NCBI GenBank assembly: GCA_009694195.1
Contig: SHVQ01000027.1
Coordinates: forward strand, 1-35,352
Length of the DNA: 35,352 nucleotides
Origin: Rhodospirillales bacterium
GTDB lineage: Bacteria; Pseudomonadota; Alphaproteobacteria; Rhodospirillales; SHVQ01
Direction: 5' to 3'
Shown here: piece after piece, positions 8,608-16,256 of the stretch
Layout of the letters: each line of letters begins with the position of its first letter
How positions within the stretch are numbered: the first letter of the stretch is position 1
Made by a program: the position numbers and the translations under genes
The notes under the pieces: generated by a model
What the model saw: only the letters and a program-made list of their open reading frames with translations
Told to the model about the DNA's origin: nothing
The model's database searches: none

Positions 8608-9780
8608 GTGACGAATTTTCCGTACGGCAGCGTAAAACAAGGCATGGACGCGGCCTTTCCGAAGGAAGAGTTCGACCGCCATTTGAAGGCCGCCCAAAAG
8701 AAGCTCGGCGAGAAGGGCATCGACCTCCTTCTCCTGACCGGCCCGGAGAACATCTTTTATCTGACCGGCCAGCAGACGCCGGGGTTCTATACGTTCCAGT
8801 GCCTGGGCGTGCCGCAGGAAGGGACGCCCTTCCTGCTGCTCCGCGGTCTCGAAGCCTCGAACGCGAAAGCGAACACCTATCTCGAGGATATGATCGTCTA
8901 CGGCGACGACGGCGACGCGACCGCAGAGCTGGCGAAGGTGCTGAAAGACCGCGGCTGGAAGGGAAAGCGCATCGCCCTCGACCGCCGGAGCTACTACCTG
9001 ACGATCGCCCAGTTCGAGAAGCTGACGGAAGCCTGCGGCGCCCTCGCCGACGGCTCGGGCATCGTCGAATCCTTGCGCGCGGTGAAGTCCCCGCTCGAGC
9101 TCAAGGCCATGGACATGGCGGGCATCGCGACCGAGGCCGGAATGCTCGCGGGCATGAAGGCGATCAAAGTCGGCGCGACCGAAAACGACGTTGCGGCCGA
9201 TCTCGTCGCCGCCCAGATCAAGAACGGCTCGGAATATCTCGGCATGGATCCGTTCGTCTGCGCCGGGCCTCGCTCGGGTCTCCGACACGCCACGTGGCGC
9301 CGCCGTCCGTTGGAAGAGGGCGATGCCGTCACGCTCGAGAACGTCGCCTGCTACAACCGCTACCACGTGGCTCTGTTCCGCACCGGGATGGTCGGCCAGT
9401 GCAAGGACAACCGGCTTCGCGGCATGCGCGACGCGTGTATCGAAGGGCTCGAACGCGCGCTGGAAACGCTGAAGCCCGGCAACACATGCGCCGACGTCCA
9501 CAACGCCGTCCAAAAGGTGGTCGACAAGCACGGGTACACAGACTACTTCCGCAAGCGCTGCGGCTATGCCATCGGCCTCGCCTTCGGTCCGGATTGGGGC
9601 GAGGGGCATATCCTCAGCCTCTACTACAATCAGCCGCGCGTACTGGAGCCCGGCATGGCCTTCCACATGCCGATCACACTCTCCGACCGCGGCAAGTTCA
9701 CGGTAGCCGCGAGCGAGACGGCCGTCGTCACCGAGAAGGGCAACCGGGTGTTCAGCAAGATCCCGCGCGCGTTGTTCTAA
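8608..9780 (+). CDS. M24/creatinase-fold hydrolase, DoeA-like, metal site degenerate (type I)
   Basis: 390 residues with GTG start; AGGAGGG just upstream supports it. Domains are a creatinase N-domain (about 20-160) and a pita-bread domain (about 165-390). His227 (GLRHATW) is kept. In the ligand positions Glu244 replaces Asp, Ala255 replaces Asp, GYAIG replaces GHGxG and FHMP replaces IEPG; the final Glu (ASET) stays. His253 in NRYH is shared with the paralogue at 6012. The GYAIGLAFGPDWGEG stretch recalls DoeA/EutD ectoine hydrolase, an M24 relative that opens the ectoine ring to N-acetyl-diaminobutyrate. The exact substrate is unknown. It lies between the M20 gene and a second M24 gene in an apparent operon. 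It is closest by eye to the protein at 6012, on the other side of the divergent promoter. Confidence 0.91.
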   Translation: MTNFPYGSVKQGMDAAFPKEEFDRHLKAAQKKLGEKGIDLLLLTGPENIFYLTGQQTPGFYTFQCLGVPQEGTPFLLLRGLEASNAKANTYLEDMIVYGDDGDATAELAKVLKDRGWKGKRIALDRRSYYLTIAQFEKLTEACGALADGSGIVESLRAVKSPLELKAMDMAGIATEAGMLAGMKAIKVGATENDVAADLVAAQIKNGSEYLGMDPFVCAGPRSGLRHATWRRRPLEEGDAVTLENVACYNRYHVALFRTGMVGQCKDNRLRGMRDACIEGLERALETLKPGNTCADVHNAVQKVVDKHGYTDYFRKRCGYAIGLAFGPDWGEGHILSLYYNQPRVLEPGMAFHMPITLSDRGKFTVAASETAVVTEKGNRVFSKIPRALF

Positions 9781-9809
9781 CCTGTCGCGACCACCGAACG
9801 GAGGAGACC

Positions 9810-11015
9810 ATGAAGATCGGAACGCCGCTTTCCGCCGGCGAGGCCTCCAAGATTCGTCCGGCGCTCGCCTTTTCGGTCGAGGAGTACAAGGGCCGGCTCG
9901 CACGGGTACGCAAGGCGATGGCAGAGAAGGGGCTCACCGGCCTCTTCCTGCACGGGCCGGAGAACATCTGCTATCTCTCCGGCTTCCATACGCCCGGCTA
10001 TTACTTCATTCAGGCGCTGCTCGTCCCGATGGCGGGCGAGCCCGTTCTGGTCACCCGCTACATCGAGCAGACGGGCGCCCATGCCTACGCCTGGATGGAC
10101 CGCGACCGTTTGATCGGGTACAGGGACACCGACGATCCGCTCGCGATCCTCGTCGGCGCCCTCGGCGACCTCGGGCTCACAAAGGGCCGGCTCGGGATCG
10201 AGATGTCCGGGTATTCGTTCCTTCCCCTCGACCGGTTCCGCGACCTCGAGAAGCGGCTGCCGGGAGTCGAGTTGGTGAACGCCTCCGGCATCGTCGAGCA
10301 GGAGCGCGCCGTCAAGTCGCCGGCCGAAGCCGCTTATATTCGGCGCTCCTGCCGGATATCCGATCTTGCCATGGAAGCCGCGCGCCGGAATTGCCGGGCC
10401 GGCATCACCGAGCATGAGCTCGCCGGCCACATCAACAAGGCGCTCGCGGAGAACGGCGGCGAATACGCGGGGCTCCCCCTGTTTCTAAGCTCTGGACACC
10501 GGACCTATGTCCGGCACGCCGTTCCCGACGACAAGGTGATCGAGAAAGGGGATTGCGTGCTGGTTGAATTGACCGGCGTGGTCCGCCGCTATGCCGGGCC
10601 TCTCTTCCGCACCTTCAGCGTGGGCAAGCCGTCGAAGGAGTTTGCCCACCATTCGGCCATCGCCCGCGACATGCTGGAGGCGGCGATGGCGGCGATCCGG
10701 CCGGGCGTCACCTCCGGCGACGTCGATCGCGCGACGGTCGATGTGGCGCGCAAGGCAGGCCTGGCCGTCGGCGTCACCAAGCGGACCGGCTATTCGGTCG
10801 GCCTCAACTTCCCGCCCGATTGGGGCGAGGGCGTTTTCCTCGATCTCCGGACCGACGATCCGACCGTGCTGAAGGCGGGCATGGCCTTTCACTTGCCCCA
10901 GGCGGTCCGCGTCGGCGGCGGCACGCCGACGACGATCAGCGAAACGGTGCTGGTCACCGAGACGGGCGTGGACATCCTCACCCAATTCAAGCCGCGCGAG
11001 CTCGTCGAAGTCTGA
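9810..11015 (+). CDS. M24/creatinase-fold hydrolase, DoeA-like, metal site degenerate (type II)
   Basis: 401 residues with an ideal ribosome site (GGAGGAGACC before ATG); the frame is open upstream but overlaps the preceding gene. The creatinase N-domain (about 22-165) carries PENICYLSGFHTPGYY. The catalytic domain keeps His236 (YVRHAV) and has Glu253 where the first Asp ligand should be, Pro264 for the second, GYSVG for GHGxG and FHLP for IEPG, with the last Glu retained (ISET). VELTGV...RYAGPLFRT and KRTGYSVGLN are shared with the protein at 28219, defining a second subtype different from the 6012/8608 pair. It is probably a cytosolic C-N hydrolase for a small molecule. It is the last gene of the run starting at 7383 and ends at a shared bidirectional hairpin. 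Confidence 0.91.
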   Translation: MKIGTPLSAGEASKIRPALAFSVEEYKGRLARVRKAMAEKGLTGLFLHGPENICYLSGFHTPGYYFIQALLVPMAGEPVLVTRYIEQTGAHAYAWMDRDRLIGYRDTDDPLAILVGALGDLGLTKGRLGIEMSGYSFLPLDRFRDLEKRLPGVELVNASGIVEQERAVKSPAEAAYIRRSCRISDLAMEAARRNCRAGITEHELAGHINKALAENGGEYAGLPLFLSSGHRTYVRHAVPDDKVIEKGDCVLVELTGVVRRYAGPLFRTFSVGKPSKEFAHHSAIARDMLEAAMAAIRPGVTSGDVDRATVDVARKAGLAVGVTKRTGYSVGLNFPPDWGEGVFLDLRTDDPTVLKAGMAFHLPQAVRVGGGTPTTISETVLVTETGVDILTQFKPRELVEV

Positions 11016-11033
11016 GCGTCGTCGGTCAATAAA

Positions 11034-11062
11034 AAGGCCGCCGGTTCTAAGCCGGCGGCCTT
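11034..11062. terminator. Bidirectional intrinsic terminator between convergent genes
   Basis: An 11-bp perfect GC-rich stem (arms 11034-11044 and 11052-11062) encloses a 7-nt loop. On the minus strand it is followed by a run of five T (complement of AAAAA at 11031-11035) 18 bp past the solute-binding-protein stop, which is a good intrinsic terminator. On the plus strand it lies 19 bp past the M24 stop but is followed by only two T. Confidence 0.8.
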
Positions 11063-11079
11063 CCCAGTCGCGTTCTCCC

Positions 11080-12156
11080 TTATTGGGCGAGCCAGTTCTG
11101 GAAGCTCTTGGCGTAGGCGTCCAAGTATTCCGCCCAGAAGCGCGCGTCCATGGAGAGCGAGTTGTTGCCCTCGAAGTGAGCCGTCGCCAGATGTTGCTGC
11201 ACGTCGGCCTTGACCAGCTTGAGCGCCGATTTCCGCGACGGCGGGTAGGCCACCAGGTTCCCGGATTCGGCCATGTTTTCCGGCTTGATCGCGTTCTTGA
11301 TGTACTCTTTGGCCTCCTTCAAGCGCGGATTGTTCTTCGGGATCGACAGCGTGTTGTAAGAGTAGATCTGGTCTTTCCAGTTGGTCGCGAACTTCTTCTT
11401 ATCCGTGACGACGCCGTAATAGAACCGCGAGTTCACGATCGAGGTGTAATCGGTCTCGCCGTCGGCCAAGGCCTGGGGCATCTGCGGCACGTTGTCGAGG
11501 AACAGCGTGTTCTTCTTCACCGTGTCAAGCTTGGCGAGAGCACGCTTTATCCCTTCCGGCGTCGCGAGGACCTTATACACGTCCTTATTCGGTACGCCGT
11601 CCCCCATGATGCCGTATTCCAGGGCACCATAGGCGCGCTTGCGGATGCCGCGGCGGCCGGGCCACGTCTTCAGGTCGAACATGGATTGGACGTCCTTCGG
11701 AGCCTTGTCGCCGACCCAGGTCGGGTTCCGGTCCAGGTTCCAAGCGAGCAGGTAGGTCCAGATGTCGATCCCGATGCCGCACGGCTCGATGGCGCCTTCA
11801 TAGAAGTCGCTGGGATCGGTGATCCCCATCTCCTTTGGGTCGATCTTCTCGAGCAGACCCTCGTCGCACCCCGCCACCGTATCCCATGGATTCAGCGGGT
11901 AGATGTGGTTCGACACGCTCTTGGATTCGACCTGGGCGCGAATGAACGAGATGGTGCCGTTCCACGTGGTCCAGGTAAGCTTGTTGCCGGAGAGCTTCTC
12001 GTAGGTCTCGCCGTAGGCCTTCTTGTAGCCGGTCTCTTGGGCGCCGCCCCAGGTGACGACCGTCAGGTCGGCGGCCCTCGCTTCGGCGGCGAGGCCAATA
12101 CCGAACCCCAGGGCCGCGATGCCGGCGACGGCCCCACTCATGAAAGTTCGCTTCAT
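11080..12156 (-). CDS. Periplasmic solute-binding protein, polyamine/PotD type (copy 1)
   Basis: 358 residues. The N-terminus is a Sec signal (MKRTF, hydrophobic stretch, ARA|AD cleavage near residue 28), and the mature part begins with ADLTVVTWGGAQETGYKKAYGETYEKLSG, the family-1 opening seen in spermidine/putrescine, opine and related ABC importers. Two cysteines (AGCDEG and EPCGIG) about 33 residues apart are shared with the neighbouring paralogue and could form a disulfide. AGGGAG lies about 9 bp before the ATG. The ligand cannot be read, and PotD-like proteins bind polyamines and many other cationic or carboxylated compounds. No permease gene is adjacent; candidate partners are the permeases at 22598-24698 and 33322-35352. 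It is terminated by the hairpin at 11034. Confidence 0.93.
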   Translation of the reverse strand: MKRTFMSGAVAGIAALGFGIGLAAEARAADLTVVTWGGAQETGYKKAYGETYEKLSGNKLTWTTWNGTISFIRAQVESKSVSNHIYPLNPWDTVAGCDEGLLEKIDPKEMGITDPSDFYEGAIEPCGIGIDIWTYLLAWNLDRNPTWVGDKAPKDVQSMFDLKTWPGRRGIRKRAYGALEYGIMGDGVPNKDVYKVLATPEGIKRALAKLDTVKKNTLFLDNVPQMPQALADGETDYTSIVNSRFYYGVVTDKKKFATNWKDQIYSYNTLSIPKNNPRLKEAKEYIKNAIKPENMAESGNLVAYPPSRKSALKLVKADVQQHLATAHFEGNNSLSMDARFWAEYLDAYAKSFQNWLAQ

Positions 12157-12272
12157 TGCTTGTTTCTCCCTAGCTGATTAGGTCGAATTTGCAGGAATGC
12201 CAGCCTTCGGTTCGGCTTTTTAGTGCCTTAGGACCGGCCAAAGGCGGGCAAATGCCTCCCCTTCGGCCGCGC

Positions 12273-12301
12273 ATGGTGCCGGGGTTAGGCAGCGATGTCA
12301 A
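12273..12301 (-). promoter_or_regulatory. Candidate promoter for solute-binding protein copy 1
   Basis: On the minus strand a perfect TTGACA (12301 to 12296) is followed after 17 bp by CACCAT (12278 to 12273; 3 of 6 to TATAAT). It lies about 117 bp upstream of the ATG at 12156 and past the terminator of the other binding protein, so each gene could be transcribed separately. The -10 match is poor. Confidence 0.35.
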
Positions 12302-12344
12302 CGAGCGAACCCGGGGGGAATCAGGGCCTCCCGCCAAAGATAAA

Positions 12345-12370
12345 GGGCCGCCGGACACGCCCGGCGGCCC
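12345..12370 (-). terminator. Intrinsic terminator after solute-binding protein copy 2
   Basis: A 10-bp perfect stem (arms 12345-12354 and 12361-12370) encloses a 6-nt loop. On the minus strand it lies 26 bp past the stop at 12396 and is followed by TTTAT. Stem composition (GGGCCGCCGG/CCGGCGGCCC) is almost the same as in the terminator at 11034-11062, suggesting duplication of gene plus terminator. Confidence 0.7.
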
Positions 12371-12395
12371 CTGAATTCAGATGTCGAACAAAAGC

Positions 12396-13490
12396 TTACT
12401 TGCTAAGCCACGCCTCGAATTGCTTGGTATAGGCGTCGAGCCGTTCGGTCCAGAATTGCGCGCTGAGATACAGCGTGTCGTCGCCGAAGTAGGCCGTCGG
12501 CATCTCCGGTTGCAACTCGGCCTTGACCAGCTTGAGAGCCGACTTGCGGGCGGGCGCATAGGCAACCATTTCGGCCTGCCTTGCCAATCCGTCCGGCTTC
12601 AACATGAACTTGAGGAGATCGAAGGACTCCTTGAGCCGGGGCGTGCCCTTGGCGATCGCCCACATGTTGTAGGAGTACATCTGGCCGTGCCACATGGGGG
12701 CGAAGTCTTTCTTGTGGTTGACCTTGGCGTCGAACCAGCGGGCGCCGACGATATGCTGGATGTCCGAGACGCCGTCGGCGAGGAACTGGGCCTGCTGGGG
12801 CGTCGCCGTCCACCACACGGCGTGCGGCTTGAGCTGGTCGAACTTGGCGAAGCCCCGCTTCACGCCTTCCGGGGTGGCGAGGACCGTATACATGTCTTTA
12901 TTGGAAACGCCGTCGGCCTGTAACGCCATCTCCAAGTTCATGTAAGCCCGCTTGCCGATGCCGCGCTTGCCCGGAAACTTATTTACGTCATAGATGTCCT
13001 TGATGGTCTTCGGGCCGGTCGCCGCGGTCCATTCCGGGTGCTTTTTGTTGTCCCACGACCAGATGTACGTCCAGATGTCGGTCGCGACGCCGCAGGGCTC
13101 GATCGCCCCTTCGTAGAAGTCCTTGAGATCGGCGTCCGAAAGCCCCAAGTCCTTTTTCGGGTCGATGCGCTCGAGAATGCCTTCGTCGCACCCCTGGACC
13201 ACATCCCAAGGGTTCACCACGAACATGTCCTTGCTGATGCTCTTCGCCTCGACCATGGCGCGGATCTGGCTGATCTTGCCCGACCAGGTGTCGGCGACGA
13301 CTTTGACGCCGCTGGCTTTGGTGAAGGGCCCGTAGAAGAGCGCCAAGTGGGCGTCCATCATGGCGCCGCCCCAGTTCACGGCCCGGACTTCCTTTTCTTG
13401 CGCTTGCGCGAAAGCGGAAAGGCCAGCAGCCAATCCGAAGGCTGCGCAACCGACAACGGTACGCCGCCATGCTCCTTGCTTGAACATCAT
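12396..13490 (-). CDS. Periplasmic solute-binding protein, polyamine/PotD type (copy 2)
   Basis: 364 residues with a Sec signal peptide (MMFKQGAWRRT, hydrophobic core, AQA|QE cleavage near residue 30). The mature start is KEVRAVNWGGAMMDAHLALFYGPF. It is paralogous to the product of 11080-12156: both contain NPWD, GCDEG(I/L)LE(R/K)IDPK, DFYEGAIEPCG, DIWTY and KRAY in the same order, and both carry the same two cysteines. The likely role is capturing a small organic solute in the periplasm for a Pot-type ABC importer. AGGGAG precedes the ATG by about 8 bp; a second ATG follows directly. There is no permease beside it. The two tandem copies probably differ in ligand preference, but this is inference. 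Confidence 0.93.
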   Translation of the reverse strand: MMFKQGAWRRTVVGCAAFGLAAGLSAFAQAQEKEVRAVNWGGAMMDAHLALFYGPFTKASGVKVVADTWSGKISQIRAMVEAKSISKDMFVVNPWDVVQGCDEGILERIDPKKDLGLSDADLKDFYEGAIEPCGVATDIWTYIWSWDNKKHPEWTAATGPKTIKDIYDVNKFPGKRGIGKRAYMNLEMALQADGVSNKDMYTVLATPEGVKRGFAKFDQLKPHAVWWTATPQQAQFLADGVSDIQHIVGARWFDAKVNHKKDFAPMWHGQMYSYNMWAIAKGTPRLKESFDLLKFMLKPDGLARQAEMVAYAPARKSALKLVKAELQPEMPTAYFGDDTLYLSAQFWTERLDAYTKQFEAWLSK

Positions 13491-13814
13491 CTTAAAATCT
13501 CCCTGACCGAGTTACGAGCGGCGACGTCAAACCTCCCGGCGTTGCGCTGTGCATGCTTCTCCGCCGTTGCCCTGGCCGTCCTTTTTATTTTGGATATCTG
13601 GAGGCCTTGGCCCGGATATATTCCCACAGCTCGAGATCGAGAACAACCGTCTGTTTTTGGGCCGCCGCGCCGCCAAATTTACGGCTTTCAGGGTGGCGAT
13701 CTCTGCCCGATCCGATATAATTTGTCCGCAACGATGCTTCGGGTGCCAACGCCGCCTCACGGATGAACGTGACGGCTGGCCGCGGCTCAAATTCCAGCGA
13801 GGAGGAATGAGAGG
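13491..13814. other. Divergent intergenic region
   Basis: This 324-bp gap lies between the binding protein (minus) and the BKACE gene (plus). No supportable gene is seen on either strand. It is locally more AT-rich than its surroundings (for example 13577-13630) and should hold both divergent promoters. It contains a perfect TATAAT at 13716-13721 on the plus strand without a good -35 box, and the ribosome site AGCGAGGAGG just before the BKACE gene. Confidence 0.6.
13716..13721 (+). promoter_or_regulatory. Possible -10 box for the BKACE gene
   Basis: A perfect TATAAT about 94 bp upstream of the ATG at 13815. At 16-18 bp upstream only GTGGCG-like bases are found, so a -35 element is missing. 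It could be used by an alternative sigma factor or an activator, or be chance. Confidence 0.25.
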
Positions 13815-14726
13815 ATGCAGCCAACAATCATCACATGCGCCGTAACCGGATCGCCGCCGACCGTCGGAAAGCATCCTGCGATTCCTGTCACGCCGGAGCA
13901 GATCGCAACCGCCTGCATCGAGTCCGCCAAGGCAGGCGCCGCCGTCGCCCACATCCACGTGCGCGACGTGCAGACCGGGAAGCCGAGCATGGACTTGGCG
14001 CTTTACCGCGAAGTGGTCGAGCGCGTCCGCGCGAGCGCCACGGACGTGATTGTCAACCTCACGACAGGGCCCGGCGGCCGCTTCGTTCCCGGCAAGGAAG
14101 ATCTCAAGGTCGCCGGCCCGGGTACGACGCTGGCGTCGGCCGAGCGCCGGGTGCAGCACGTTGTCGACCTTCGGCCGGAGATCTGCAGCCTCGACTTCAA
14201 CACCATGAATCAGTCGGGCCACGTCACCATCAATTGGCCCGAGGTCTTGATCAAAATGTCGAACCTGGTGCGCGAGGCAGGGACCAAGCCCGAGCTCGAA
14301 GTGTTCGACAGCGGCGACGTCCGAATCACGAAAGAGCTGATCGAGGCCGGTCATATCGACAAGCCCGCCCTCTATCAGATTTGCCTCGGGATCAAGTATG
14401 GCGCCGACCAGACGCCGGAAGCGATGCGCTACATGCGCGACCTTCTGCCGGAAGGCTCGCACTGGGCGGGATTCGGGATCAGCCGAATGGAATTTCCCAT
14501 GGTTGCGCAGGCGTTCCTGCTCGGCGGGAACGTACGCGTCGGGCTCGAGGACAACATCTATATTTCCCGCGGCGTCTTCACGCGCGACAATGCGCAACTG
14601 GTGGAGCGCGCGGCCAACATGGTCAATTGGCTCGGCGGGCGCGTCGCAACGCCGTCCGAGGCGCGCGAAATCCTCGGCCTCAAGAAGCTGGCGCCGCGGG
14701 CCGTCCGCTCCTCTGCAGCCGAATAA
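13815..14726 (+). CDS. BKACE-family beta-keto acid cleavage enzyme (DUF849, Kce-like)
   Basis: 303 residues, typical length. Zinc ligands of the family are visible: His46 and His48 in VAHIHVRD and Glu245 in VGLEDNIY. NLTTGPGG (81-88) and the TIM-barrel strands (CSLDFNTMN, ELEVFDSGD) are also characteristic. BKACE enzymes condense a beta-keto acid with acetyl-CoA and split it into acetoacetate plus a CoA ester; Kce does this with 3-keto-5-aminohexanoate in lysine fermentation, while other members take carnitine-derived or other beta-keto acids. The substrate here is not deducible. A strong ribosome site (GAGGAGG) precedes the ATG. It is a single gene, with neighbours on both sides on the opposite strand; its stop is 10 bp from that of the convergent MFS gene. 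Confidence 0.93.
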   Translation: MQPTIITCAVTGSPPTVGKHPAIPVTPEQIATACIESAKAGAAVAHIHVRDVQTGKPSMDLALYREVVERVRASATDVIVNLTTGPGGRFVPGKEDLKVAGPGTTLASAERRVQHVVDLRPEICSLDFNTMNQSGHVTINWPEVLIKMSNLVREAGTKPELEVFDSGDVRITKELIEAGHIDKPALYQICLGIKYGADQTPEAMRYMRDLLPEGSHWAGFGISRMEFPMVAQAFLLGGNVRVGLEDNIYISRGVFTRDNAQLVERAANMVNWLGGRVATPSEAREILGLKKLAPRAVRSSAAE

Positions 14727-14736
14727 AACCGCACGC

Positions 14737-16008
14737 TTACGCGTGGCCCTTTCCGAAGGCGGATAAGGGCCACGGGCCGGACATCCGCCGGATCAGAATC
14801 GCGACGATCGCGAGATTGGCGGCGTTGAAGGCCGCGCCGATCAGGAACGCCGTCGCGTAGTGCCGGGTGACGTCGAAGATCAGGCCGCCGAAGGCCCCAC
14901 CGACGGCCATTCCGGTCGTCGCAAAGAGAAGGACAGCCCCGGTCCGCATCCCGATCTCTCGCGCCGGAAGGTGTTCGCGCACGATCACCGGATAACACGG
15001 GATGATCCCGCCGTACCCCAATCCGAAAAACAGCGCCACGAGATAAAGCGCGGTCAGGCTGTCGACGAAGGCAAGCCCGACCAGCGCGACGGATTGGGCG
15101 GCTGAGCAGACAAAAAGCGTGGCAAGCCCGCCGATTTTGCGCGTGAGGAAGTCGAGCAGGGCGAGGCGGGTGAAGAGGCTCATCGCGAGCGCCACGGATA
15201 ACAGTTCCGCCGCGCGGACCGTTGAATGACCGAGATCCGTCGCGTGCGCAATCAAGTGCACCGCGGGCACCGCCATGGCGACGCAACAGCAAAACGCGGC
15301 AGCCGAGAGCACGACTTGAAAAAGGTTCGGCGACATCGGTCGTCGCTGGGCGTCGGCGACGGCCGGGCCTGAGCTTGCCGCGGCAGGCGCGGGCTTGGCA
15401 GGCGCGGGGGCCGGCGCGGGCGGGCGGCGTTGCATGACGAGGCTCACGGGCACCATCAGGCAGAGCGCGAATACGCCGAACCAGAAATACGTCGACCGCC
15501 AACCGACGGACTCGGAGAAGTGTCGGAATGTTGGAGGCCAGAGAACGCCTGCCAGACTTTGGCCGCTGACGACGACCCCGGCGGCCAAGCCACGCCGGTG
15601 GTCGAACCACCGCATGATGTTGGCGGTGAGCGGGGCGAGCAGGCTCCCTTGCCCGAGAAGGCCGATCGCGAATCCGTAAGCCAGATAGAGCTGCCAGTAG
15701 TCGTCGATGAAGCTCACCCAGATCGCGCCAAGTCCGAAGCAGATCGCGCCGACGAGCGCGGGCCATCCCATTCCGGCGCGGTCGAGCCAGTATCCCATGA
15801 GCATGCCGCCCATCCCGCTGCCGATGAGCTGGGCCGAATAGGCGAGCGAGGGAATGGTGCGCGGCCAGCCGAAGTCCTGCGCGATGGACTTGAGCGTCAC
15901 GACCAGCAGGTAGGTCGTTCCCGCGCCCATCATCATCAGCAGGAAGGATGCGAGCAGGACGAGGAATCGATACCGCTCGGCGATGGCGACGCTTAGCCGG
16001 TTTGACAT
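14737..16008 (-). CDS. Major facilitator superfamily transporter (MCT/OxlT-like)
   Basis: 423 residues with twelve predicted helices in two bundles. A cytosolic loop rich in Ala and Pro (about residues 205-235: PPAPAPAPAKPAPA) separates them. The loop between helices 2 and 3 has GYWLDRAGMGWP, an MFS motif-A variant, and RWFDHRRGLAAGVVVSGQSLAG is typical of the monocarboxylate/oxalate:formate (MCT/OxlT) group. The likely role is proton-coupled movement of a carboxylate; the substrate is unknown. The start at 16008 is set by where similarity begins; GGAG lies 3 bp upstream, which is close, so an upstream start (the frame stays open to 16257) is possible. It is convergent with the BKACE gene and divergent from the carbamoylase gene. 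Confidence 0.88.
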   Translation of the reverse strand: MSNRLSVAIAERYRFLVLLASFLLMMMGAGTTYLLVVTLKSIAQDFGWPRTIPSLAYSAQLIGSGMGGMLMGYWLDRAGMGWPALVGAICFGLGAIWVSFIDDYWQLYLAYGFAIGLLGQGSLLAPLTANIMRWFDHRRGLAAGVVVSGQSLAGVLWPPTFRHFSESVGWRSTYFWFGVFALCLMVPVSLVMQRRPPAPAPAPAKPAPAAASSGPAVADAQRRPMSPNLFQVVLSAAAFCCCVAMAVPAVHLIAHATDLGHSTVRAAELLSVALAMSLFTRLALLDFLTRKIGGLATLFVCSAAQSVALVGLAFVDSLTALYLVALFFGLGYGGIIPCYPVIVREHLPAREIGMRTGAVLLFATTGMAVGGAFGGLIFDVTRHYATAFLIGAAFNAANLAIVAILIRRMSGPWPLSAFGKGHA

Positions 16009-16123
16009 CTTCTCCGGTCCTCGCGCGGCTTCGATGCGCGCAACCGGAATACCATAGAAGGCGGCGACAATGCCCGCCAGCCTGCTCGGCCCAACGCACA
16101 GCGCAGGAAGCAGCAGCCGGGCG

Positions 16124-16153
16124 TTGACACGGTCCCCTCCCTTGCTCCAATGT
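16124..16153 (+). promoter_or_regulatory. Candidate promoter for the 16257-19249 operon
   Basis: A perfect TTGACA (16124-16129) is followed after 18 bp by CAATGT (16148-16153), a poor -10. The position, about 104 bp before the ATG at 16257 in a divergent gap, is sensible, and poor -10 boxes are common in GC-rich alphaproteobacteria. The evidence is weak. Confidence 0.3.
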
Positions 16154-16256
16154 TTTTGCGCATCCCTGGGGAAATCACGCGTTGCCGGTGGTCGTGTGCC
16201 GAGGATTTGCGCCGTCGCTCGGCGGGTGTGTCTTTGGGATGTAGGTGGAGAGGACA

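Noticed and set aside
8799..9809. Long open plus-strand frame ahead of the M24 gene at 9810
   Set aside because: It is a GC-rich shadow of the 8608-9780 gene, extremely Arg-rich and without motifs.
14743..14773. 9-bp inverted repeat GTGGCCCTT/AAGGGCCAC at the convergent BKACE/MFS junction as a terminator
   Set aside because: It lies within MFS coding sequence, has a 13-nt loop and no T-run on the plus strand; it may still slow polymerase.
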